Below, one piece after another: positions 1-5,207 of a DNA stretch of 7,999 nucleotides; the first letter of the stretch is position 1; every line of letters starts with the position of its first letter. The position numbers were made by a program, and so were the translations under genes. Where the stretch lies: the NCBI GenBank assembly GCA_003695085.1, contig RFIV01000285.1:1-7999 (forward strand), in the 5' to 3' direction. The notes below the pieces were generated by a model, which had not been told where the DNA came from, searched no databases, and saw only the letters and a list, made by a program, of their open reading frames with translations. This stretch comes from Gammaproteobacteria bacterium. GTDB lineage: Bacteria > Pseudomonadota > Gammaproteobacteria > Pseudomonadales > Oleiphilaceae.

Positions 1-1304
1 CGATACGGGACGGGGGCGTGATCGCTACAGGTTACGATGCCGAGCTGGACGAGCTCCGCGGGATCAGCGAAAACGCCGGTGAGCACTTGCTGGCCATTGA
101 AACGCGAGAGCGTGAACGCACCGGAATCAGCACACTCAAGGTCGGCTTCAACCGCGTACACGGCTACTATATCGAGATTCCGCGCACGCATTCCGACAAG
201 GCCCCCACGGAATACGTACGCCGCCAGACACTCAAGAATGCCGAGCGATTTATCACACCCGAGCTGAAAACGTTCGAAGACAAGGCACTCAGCGCAAAAA
301 GTCGTGCACTGGCCAGGGAAAAACACCTGTATGAGCAACTGATCCGCACGCTACAGGACGAGTTGAAAGCCCTTCAGTCCTGTGCACGGGCCCTGGCAAC
401 GCTGGACGTGCTCAGCAACTTTGCCGAACGTGCGCAATCGCTCCGGTTCTGTCCGCCCAAACTGGTTTCTCAGCGGGAAATCACCATTCGCGACGGTCGG
501 CACCCGGTCGTCGAGCAGCTTCTGGACGGGCCGTTTGTCCCCAACGACCTGACCCTGAACGATGAGCGCCACATGCTGATCATCACCGGCCCCAACATGG
601 GCGGCAAATCAACCTACATGCGACAGGCCGCCCTGATTGTGCTGCTTGCCTACTGCGGCAGCCATGTGCCTGCCAGTGAGGCGACGCTGGGGCCCATTGA
701 CCGGATCTTCACCCGCATGGGCGCCTCGGATGATATCGCCGGCGGCCATTCCACCTTCATGGTCGAGATGACCGAAACGGCCAATATTCTCAACCACGCC
801 ACACGCAACAGCCTGGTGCTGATGGACGAGGTGGGACGCGGGACCAGCACCTATGACGGGTTATCACTGGCCTGGGCGTCCGCCGAGTATCTGGCGCGCA
901 AGCTCGGCGCCCTGACCCTGTTTGCCACCCACTATTTCGAGCTGACCGAACTCCCGGCCCTGATTCAGACCGTTGCCAACGTCCACCTGACTGCGCGCGA
1001 GCACCAGGATACCATCGTGTTCCTTCACAGCGTGCTGGAGGGCCCTGCAAGCCAGAGTTACGGTATCCAGGTCGCCCAGCTGGCAGGCATCCCGAGACAG
1101 GTCATCAATCAGGCTCGCAAACGGCTTCATCGACTGGAAAATCAGCATCAACCGGCACACATTCATGATGTCCAGCCCGACATGTTTGCCGAAGCACCGG
1201 ATTCTGTTGTTGAAAACCGCCTGCGCGAACTGGATCCCGATGATCTGACCCCGCGCCAGGCACTCGACCTGCTTTATGAACTCAAACGTGAACTGGACGC
1301 CTGA
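1..1304 (+). CDS. mutS: DNA mismatch repair protein MutS, C-terminal part (5' end outside window)
   Basis: This is the ATPase that recognises mismatches and recruits MutL. Only the last 433 codons are present; the frame is open to the left edge (from base 3), and the GTG at 18 is an internal valine, not the start. The fragment aligns by eye from about E. coli residue 420. It shows the end of the lever/clamp domains (conserved segment VGFNRVHGYYIEI near bases 140-180), then the ATPase domain with Walker A GPNMGGKST (588-614), the STFMVEMTETANIL segment, Walker B LVLMDE (816-833) with the following GRGTSTYDG, and the FATHYFEL switch. A QPDMF sequence (1173-1187) sits where E. coli MutS has its beta-clamp motif QMSLL. 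The C-terminal DPDDLTPRQALDLLYELK matches the helix-turn-helix tetramerisation segment. The mismatch-reading N-terminal domain cannot be seen. Downstream fdxA has the same neighbour in Pseudomonas. Identification is secure. Confidence 0.98.
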   Translation, partial: IRDGGVIATGYDAELDELRGISENAGEHLLAIETRERERTGISTLKVGFNRVHGYYIEIPRTHSDKAPTEYVRRQTLKNAERFITPELKTFEDKALSAKSRALAREKHLYEQLIRTLQDELKALQSCARALATLDVLSNFAERAQSLRFCPPKLVSQREITIRDGRHPVVEQLLDGPFVPNDLTLNDERHMLIITGPNMGGKSTYMRQAALIVLLAYCGSHVPASEATLGPIDRIFTRMGASDDIAGGHSTFMVEMTETANILNHATRNSLVLMDEVGRGTSTYDGLSLAWASAEYLARKLGALTLFATHYFELTELPALIQTVANVHLTAREHQDTIVFLHSVLEGPASQSYGIQVAQLAGIPRQVINQARKRLHRLENQHQPAHIHDVQPDMFAEAPDSVVENRLRELDPDDLTPRQALDLLYELKRELDA

Positions 1305-1321
1305 AAGGCAGGAGTGCACCA

Positions 1322-1350
1322 TTGCGAGCAGCGAGGGTGCCCATTACAAT
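1322..1350 (+). promoter_or_regulatory. Candidate sigma70 promoter for fdxA
   Basis: A -35-like TTGCGA (1322-1327, 4 of 6 consensus bases) and a -10-like TACAAT (1345-1350, 5 of 6) are separated by exactly 17 bp. Both lie in the mutS-fdxA gap. A start near 1357 would give a leader of about 55 nt before the fdxA ATG. This would let fdxA be transcribed independently of mutS. The call rests on sequence only; no operator-like repeat overlaps it. Confidence 0.5.
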
Positions 1351-1410
1351 GCCATGTTCGAGCTGTGAAGCCGGGCCGCGTCCCGGACCGATAATGAAAA
1401 GGAACACACC

Positions 1411-1734
1411 ATGACCTTTGTAGTGACCGAAAACTGCATCAAGTGCAAGTACACAGACTGCGTGGAAGTCTGCCCGGTGGACTGCTTCTATGAAGGCCCG
1501 AATTTTCTGGTCATCGATCCGGATGAGTGTATTGACTGCGCTCTCTGCGAGCCCGAATGCCCGGCTCAGGCCATTTTCTCCGAAGACGAACTGCCCGCTG
1601 ATCAAAAACAGTTCATCGAGATCAATGCCGAACTGTGCCGTGTCTGGCCAAACATCACCGAAAAGAAAGATCCGCTGCCTGACGCGGAAGAATGGGATGG
1701 CGTCAAGGACAAGCTGAAGTATCTGGAGCGCTGA
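1411..1734 (+). CDS. fdxA: 7Fe ferredoxin ([3Fe-4S][4Fe-4S]), FdxA/FdI type
   Basis: This is a small cytoplasmic electron carrier of 107 aa, the usual length for the Azotobacter FdI/Pseudomonas FdxA family, and it is nearly collinear with them from end to end. The cysteines fit the family: by analogy C9, C17 and C50 hold the [3Fe-4S] cluster, C21, C40, C43 and C46 hold the [4Fe-4S] cluster, and C12 and C25 are the known free cysteines. The family C-terminal extension with WPNITEKKDPLPDAEEWDG is intact. C76 is an additional cysteine where Azotobacter FdI has alanine. The ATG is preceded by AAAAGGA (1397-1403) at 7 nt. A promoter candidate lies upstream. The gene converges on the DUF4124 gene with 4 bp between the stop codons. 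The redox partner cannot be told from this context. Confidence 0.97.
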   Translation: MTFVVTENCIKCKYTDCVEVCPVDCFYEGPNFLVIDPDECIDCALCEPECPAQAIFSEDELPADQKQFIEINAELCRVWPNITEKKDPLPDAEEWDGVKDKLKYLER

Positions 1735-1738
1735 GAAG

Positions 1739-2185
1739 CTAGCTGCACCCCTCGGCCCGGTAGCGCGCTTCAAGTTCACGCTCGCGCGCTACCAGCTCTT
1801 CATCTGTCAGAAACTGGGGCTTGCCCTCGCTGTCCAGACGGTAGGTGGGATAACGTTCCTTGTAGAACCGGGCTGCCTTGCGAATCTCCTGGCATAACCG
1901 GGCCTTCCGCTTCCTTTCCTGCTCCTCCTTCTTCCTTGCCTCCGCGCGCGCCCGGTCCTTCTCCTTCAGCGTCTGCCAGGCCTTTTTGTAACGCTCGGCC
2001 ACCTCATGGGCTTCCTCCTCATGACGAGGAGAATCCCGCAGCTCAACCGGTTCCGCCTTGACGTGAGCCGGGGGCTTGTCAGAGTAGTGCACCCGCCCCT
2101 GTGCATCCGTCCACGTGTATACCGCCGCATTCACGGGCAGCACACAGCCGATCAGCAGGCCTCCCAGCCACATCTTGACATGCAT
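1739..2185 (-). CDS. Exported DUF4124-domain protein, function unknown
   Basis: The protein has 148 aa. The N-terminus is a basic n-region plus a hydrophobic stretch (about residues 5-19), followed by an Ala-Ala pair suited to signal peptidase I cleavage near residue 20. A competing LIGC sequence (residues 11-14) resembles a lipobox. Next comes a DUF4124 module (about residues 20-50) with the family's typical Y-x-W-x-D-x-x-G-x-x-H-Y-S-D-x-P-P pattern. Residues 55-115 are a long, strongly charged Lys/Arg/Glu helix that probably forms a coiled coil. Two cysteines (C98 and C147) could form a disulfide in the periplasm. The ATG at 2185 is preceded by AAGGG inside the last rnhB codons, and the gene begins 6 bp after the rnhB stop, so it is probably cotranscribed with the outer-membrane biogenesis genes. 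DUF4124 proteins have no established biochemical role, and I infer only an envelope location. Confidence 0.85.
   Translation of the reverse strand: MHVKMWLGGLLIGCVLPVNAAVYTWTDAQGRVHYSDKPPAHVKAEPVELRDSPRHEEEAHEVAERYKKAWQTLKEKDRARAEARKKEEQERKRKARLCQEIRKAARFYKERYPTYRLDSEGKPQFLTDEELVARERELEARYRAEGCS
1759..1793 (+). terminator. Perfect 10-bp inverted repeat just past fdxA; possible fdxA transcript end
   Basis: GGTAGCGCGC (1759-1768) is repeated exactly inverted as GCGCGCTACC (1784-1793), with a 15-nt loop. The stem would form in RNA from either strand. It begins 24 bases after the fdxA stop and lies inside the 3' end of the opposing DUF4124 gene, where the arms encode parts of an ELVARERELEARYR run. 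No U-tract follows on the plus strand (the next bases are AGCTCTTCATCT), so it is not a textbook intrinsic terminator. It could still protect the mRNA 3' end or assist termination. It may also be only a by-product of the repetitive Arg/Glu/Ala codons. Confidence 0.3.
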
Positions 2186-2191
2186 GACGAC

Positions 2192-2815
2192 TTACCCTTG
2201 TTGCTCCACAGATTCCAGAATCTTTCGGACCGGGCCGAATGAGCGCCGATGCATCTCAAGAACACCATGTTTGCGAAGAGCATCCAGATGCTCACGCGTA
2301 GGGTAGCCCTTGTGACGCGCAAAACCGTACATCGGGTAGCGCGCATCCAGCTCCACCATCTGCCTGTCCCGGTATACCTTGGCCAGAATGGACGCAGCCG
2401 AAATGGCCGGTACCAGCGCATCCCCCTTTACAATAGCAGTGGCGGGAATGCCAAACTCTGGTGCCCGGTTGCCATCGACATAGACATGCGTGGGGCGCAC
2501 GCTGAGCATGCTGACGGCTCGCTGCATCGCCAACAAGGTGGCCTGCAGTATGTTCAGGCGATCAATTTCTGCCGGCGTCGCCTCGGCAATCGCCCAAGCC
2601 TGAGCTTCGTTCCGGATTCTGTCAAACAGCACATCACGGCGACGCGCACTCAGTGCCTTGGAGTCTGTCAGCCCCTGGATCGGGTTCTCCGGATCCAGAA
2701 TTACGGCTGCGGCCACCACATTGCCTGCAAGCGGGCCACGCCCGACCTCATCCACTCCACAAATCAGCGCTTCCGAATCGATCTCGCTCCCAAACAGTGC
2801 CAGTTGATCAGTCAT
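2192..2815 (-). CDS. rnhB: Ribonuclease HII
   Basis: This enzyme cuts the RNA strand of RNA-DNA hybrids and nicks 5' to single ribonucleotides left in DNA, starting ribonucleotide excision repair. The 207 aa are typical for the family. The active-site pattern is present: D22-E23 in GVDEVGRGPLAG, D114 in YVDGNR and D132 in KGDALVPAISAASILAKV, followed by YGFARHKGYPT and the HRRSFGPVR box. The start is ATG at 2815, which overlaps the lpxB stop by 8 nt. There is no later ATG, GTG or TTG before the catalytic DEVGRG, and a GGAGGG lies just upstream, so the N-terminal extension of about 15 residues relative to E. coli is probably translated. That extension carries QLALF (residues 4-8), a match to the sliding-clamp-binding consensus. 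The lpxB-rnhB order is usual in Proteobacteria. Confidence 0.97.
   Translation of the reverse strand: MTDQLALFGSEIDSEALICGVDEVGRGPLAGNVVAAAVILDPENPIQGLTDSKALSARRRDVLFDRIRNEAQAWAIAEATPAEIDRLNILQATLLAMQRAVSMLSVRPTHVYVDGNRAPEFGIPATAIVKGDALVPAISAASILAKVYRDRQMVELDARYPMYGFARHKGYPTREHLDALRKHGVLEMHRRSFGPVRKILESVEQQG
2792..2806 (-). other. Putative beta-clamp-binding motif QLALF in RNase HII
   Basis: Residues 4-8 of RNase HII read Q-L-A-L-F. The bacterial sliding-clamp-binding consensus is Q-L-x-L-F, best known as QL(S/D)LF, and it is typically found at flexible termini such as the N-terminus of Hda or the C-terminus of several polymerases. Here it sits in a short N-terminal extension before the conserved catalytic core. 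The residues are seen directly; clamp binding is inferred. Confidence 0.45.
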
Positions 2816-4004
2816 GCGCCCTCCGGGCCTGCATCAGCTCGCTCACTGCATCGGCCGCCTGCTCGGACGCATCCCGGCGAAGCTGGCGATGAATCTCGGT
2901 AAAAGTCTCACGCAATGCGTCAGCCGCTTCCGGTCTCAGTCGCGCCACCACGGCAGACGCCAGGCGGTCCGGAACTGCCGCCTTCTGAATCAGTTCGGGT
3001 ACCAGTTCACGCCCCGCCAGCAAATTGGGAAGCGAAACCCAGGGCACCTTGATCAGGCGCTTCATGATCCAGTAGGTGATCACCGCCAAACGGTAAGCCA
3101 CCACCATCGGCTTCTTGAGCAACATGGCTTCAAGCGTCGCTGTACCAGAAGCCAGCAAAATGACGTCCGACGCTTCCATTGCCGTGCGGGACTGGCCATC
3201 AATCAAGCGGACATCCAGGGATGCGGACAGCGACTCAAGCAACGCTTCAATCTGAGCCCGACGCTGCGCATTGACTGCCGGAATCACAAACACAACGTCC
3301 GGGCGCTGCGTGGCAATTCGGACCATGGTTTCACAGAAGACAGGCCCGATGCGCGACACCTCCCCGCCCCGCGATCCTGGCATGACGGTGATGACAGGCC
3401 TGTCGTCCGGAAGACCAAGCCTTTCGCGGGCGGCCTGGGTGCGTGGCGTGAGCGGCAACTCATCTGCCAGCGGGTGCCCCACACAGCGTGCCTGCATACC
3501 ATGACGCTCATAAAAGGCCGTTTCAAACGGAAACAGGGTCAGCATGGTATCGACAGACTTGCGGATCGTCTTGATGCGGCCCTGCCGCCAGGCCCAGACA
3601 GACGGGCTGACATAATGAACCGTGGGGATACCACGTGCTTTGAGCGGGCGCTCCAGACGCAAGTTGAAATCCGGCGCATCGATACCGATAAATACATCCG
3701 GCCGGTCACGCTCGAAGTGCCTGACAAGTGCGTTGCGAATACCAAAAAGCTCGCGCAAGCGCCCCAACACCTCGACCAGCCCCATGACGGACAAGCGCTC
3801 CATGGGAAAGAGGCTGTGCATGCCTTCCGCAATCATCAGCGGTCCGCCAATACCGGAAAAGCGTGCCTTGGGGTATCTTTTCTTCAGCGCCCGAATCAGT
3901 CCTGCGCCGAGTATATCCCCTGAGGCCTCACCGGCCACCAGGCCAAAATGAAACTCCCGGTCAGCGCCGGGAGTTGAAGAGCCGTGTTCAGCGGATGATG
4001 CCAC
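2808..4004 (-). CDS. lpxB: Lipid-A-disaccharide synthase LpxB
   Basis: This is a GT19 glycosyltransferase of the inner-membrane face. It joins UDP-2,3-diacylglucosamine to lipid X to form the beta-1',6 disaccharide of lipid A. The protein is 398 aa against 382 in E. coli; the difference is mainly a 10-12 residue longer N-terminus and a longer C-terminal tail. Visible landmarks are LVAGEASGDILGAGLIRAL (22-40), GIDAPDF with D109 (E. coli D98), HYVSPSVWAWR (130-140), PGSRGGEV with R212 (E. coli R201), LLASGTATLE (283-292) and SLPNLLAGRELVPELIQ (324-340). The start is GTG at 4004: an in-frame TGA lies five codons upstream, there is no later start before the conserved core, and a GAGG lies 10 nt upstream. 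It overlaps the end of lpxA by 17 nt and rnhB by 8 nt, which suggests translational coupling. Confidence 0.98.
   Translation of the reverse strand: MASSAEHGSSTPGADREFHFGLVAGEASGDILGAGLIRALKKRYPKARFSGIGGPLMIAEGMHSLFPMERLSVMGLVEVLGRLRELFGIRNALVRHFERDRPDVFIGIDAPDFNLRLERPLKARGIPTVHYVSPSVWAWRQGRIKTIRKSVDTMLTLFPFETAFYERHGMQARCVGHPLADELPLTPRTQAARERLGLPDDRPVITVMPGSRGGEVSRIGPVFCETMVRIATQRPDVVFVIPAVNAQRRAQIEALLESLSASLDVRLIDGQSRTAMEASDVILLASGTATLEAMLLKKPMVVAYRLAVITYWIMKRLIKVPWVSLPNLLAGRELVPELIQKAAVPDRLASAVVARLRPEAADALRETFTEIHRQLRRDASEQAADAVSELMQARRAHD
2819..2824 (-). promoter_or_regulatory. Strong Shine-Dalgarno fixing the rnhB start
   Basis: On the minus strand GGAGGG ends 3 nt before the ATG at 2815, inside the last codons of lpxB. 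The spacing is a little short, but this is one of the purest SD sequences in the window. It supports the ATG at 2815 as the real rnhB start, and so supports translation of the N-terminal QLALF extension. Confidence 0.6.
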
Positions 4005-4761
4005 GCGTATTGCGCCTCACACTGTCCACAAACAGGCGGATCATCGGTTCACCCTGCCCCTCGGCCTCGATGGTTGCCAACGCTTCCTCAAGCGGCAACC
4101 CCTGGCGGTACAGGCGTTTGTATGCGTTGCGCAAAGCCCGGATGACACCGGAGTCAAACCCCTTGCGCTTGAGGCCCTCCACATTCAGTCCATGCGGTGC
4201 TGCTGGCTGCCCGCTGGCCATGACAAATGCCGGAATGTCCTTCAGCACGATGCTGCCACCCGCCGCCATGGCGTACACACCAATGTGACAGAACTGGTGC
4301 ACCATGGTGCCGCCGCCCAGAATCACGTGGTCATCCACCACGACATGTCCCGCGAGCGTTGCCATGTTGGCCAGTACGGTGTGATTTCCCACAACGCAGT
4401 CATGGGCGACGTGGACATAGGCCATCAGCAAGTTGTGACTGCCAATGCGCGTCACCCCCTCATCCTGAACGGTGCCCCGATGCAGCGTGCAGTTCTCGCG
4501 AATGACATTGTGGTCACCAATCTCCAGGCGTGTGGGCTCTCCCTTGTACTTCTTGTCCTGACAAGCCTCGCCGACAGACGCAAACTGGAAAATCTCGTTG
4601 TGCTTGCCAATGTGTGTCGGCCCCTTGACCACAACGTGAGAGTGGATCACGGTGCCCGAATCAATGGACACGTCCGGTCCGATCACGGAAAACGGGCCCA
4701 CTTCGACATCCGGAGCCAGCTCCGCCCTGGGATCAACTATCGCCTGGGGATGAATCGCCAT
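3988..4761 (-). CDS. lpxA: UDP-N-acetylglucosamine acyltransferase LpxA
   Basis: LpxA catalyses the first step of lipid A synthesis, moving a 3-hydroxyacyl chain from ACP to the 3-OH of UDP-GlcNAc in the cytoplasm. The 257 aa compare with 262 in E. coli. Imperfect hexapeptide repeats (I/V-G-x-x-x-x pattern) over about residues 8-180 give the left-handed beta-helix trimer fold, followed by the helical C-terminus with GLKRKGF and RNAYKRLYR. H120 in HVAHDC corresponds to catalytic His125 of E. coli. The chain-length ruler position (E. coli Gly173) is Gly168 here. The start is ATG at 4761, 2 bp after the fabZ stop: an in-frame ATG at 4803 would add 14 residues before the usual LpxA N-terminus and lies wholly within fabZ. 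A weak AGAGAGAAG precedes the chosen start. Confidence 0.98.
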   Translation of the reverse strand: MAIHPQAIVDPRAELAPDVEVGPFSVIGPDVSIDSGTVIHSHVVVKGPTHIGKHNEIFQFASVGEACQDKKYKGEPTRLEIGDHNVIRENCTLHRGTVQDEGVTRIGSHNLLMAYVHVAHDCVVGNHTVLANMATLAGHVVVDDHVILGGGTMVHQFCHIGVYAMAAGGSIVLKDIPAFVMASGQPAAPHGLNVEGLKRKGFDSGVIRALRNAYKRLYRQGLPLEEALATIEAEGQGEPMIRLFVDSVRRNTRGIIR

Positions 4762-4763
4762 GT

Positions 4764-5201
4764 TTACACACTTCTCTCTGCTGTCAGAATCTCTGCACTG
4801 CACGCCAGCTGGCCGTCTACGCGTGCCTCGCAGGCAAACTTCCAGATGCCCCGCTTGTCCATCAGAAAATTGGCGTCCATGACCAGCTGATCACCGGGAA
4901 TCACCGGCTTCTTGAAGCGTACCTTGTCGGCGCCAGCCAGATAATACGTGAATCCGTCACTGGGCTTCTTGCCCACCGTCACAAAGCCAAGAATGCCGGC
5001 CACCTGAGCCATGGCTTCGATAATCAGTACACCCGGCATGATGGGATTGCCGGGAAAATGGCCGGTAAAACAGGGTTCGTTGAACGTGATGTTCTTGATG
5101 CCCCGTGCGCGCTTGCCCGGTTCCACCTCAAGAATACGATCGACCAGCAGGAAAGGATACCGGTGCGGCAGATAGTCCAGTACTTCATCAATATTCATCA
5201 T
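4764..5201 (-). CDS. fabZ: 3-hydroxyacyl-ACP dehydratase FabZ
   Basis: FabZ is a soluble hot-dog-fold dimer that dehydrates 3-hydroxyacyl-ACP to trans-2-enoyl-ACP in fatty acid elongation. It consumes the same 3-hydroxyacyl-ACP pool used by LpxA and LpxD, which explains its place between them. The family signature LPHRYPFLLVDR is near the N-terminus. The catalytic pair is His48 in FTGHFPG and Glu62 in LIIEAMAQ. The length is about 145 aa, normal for the family. The start is ambiguous among TTG at 5204, ATG at 5201 and ATG at 5198. AGAGGA (5212-5217) lies 7, 10 and 13 nt away respectively. I choose the ATG at 5201 for its codon and acceptable spacing. That SD sits in the last codons of lpxD, which ends 6 bp before this start. 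Confidence 0.97.
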   Translation of the reverse strand: MMNIDEVLDYLPHRYPFLLVDRILEVEPGKRARGIKNITFNEPCFTGHFPGNPIMPGVLIIEAMAQVAGILGFVTVGKKPSDGFTYYLAGADKVRFKKPVIPGDQLVMDANFLMDKRGIWKFACEARVDGQLACSAEILTAERSV

Positions 5202-5207
5202 CAATTG

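Noticed and set aside
1276..1368. Small plus-strand ORF of 30 codons running from inside the mutS 3' end into the mutS-fdxA gap.
   Set aside because: No Shine-Dalgarno precedes its ATG (1276) or GTG (1288), there is no recognisable family, and it would span the fdxA promoter candidate. An AGGAG at 1310-1314 precedes only an ATT codon.
1371..1395. GC stem CCGGG/CCCGG as a mutS intrinsic terminator, and GATAAT (1390-1395) as a second -10 box.
   Set aside because: The stem is only 5 bp and has no T-tract. The GATAAT has no -35 partner, and transcription from it would leave almost no ribosome-binding leader for fdxA.
1282..1779. Minus-strand open frame (165 codons) opposite fdxA.
   Set aside because: It is a shadow of fdxA, which is certain from its cysteine pattern. 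It also overlaps the end of mutS and DUF4124.
2814..3923. Long plus-strand open frame (369 codons) opposite lpxB.
   Set aside because: It is a shadow of lpxB: rich in Arg, His and Pro, with no domain resemblance and no start signal, while the opposite strand is an unmistakable LpxB.
4762..4803. Upstream ATG at 4803 as the lpxA start.
   Set aside because: It would add 14 residues unlike any LpxA N-terminus, encoded entirely within fabZ. The ATG at 4761 aligns with the family start.
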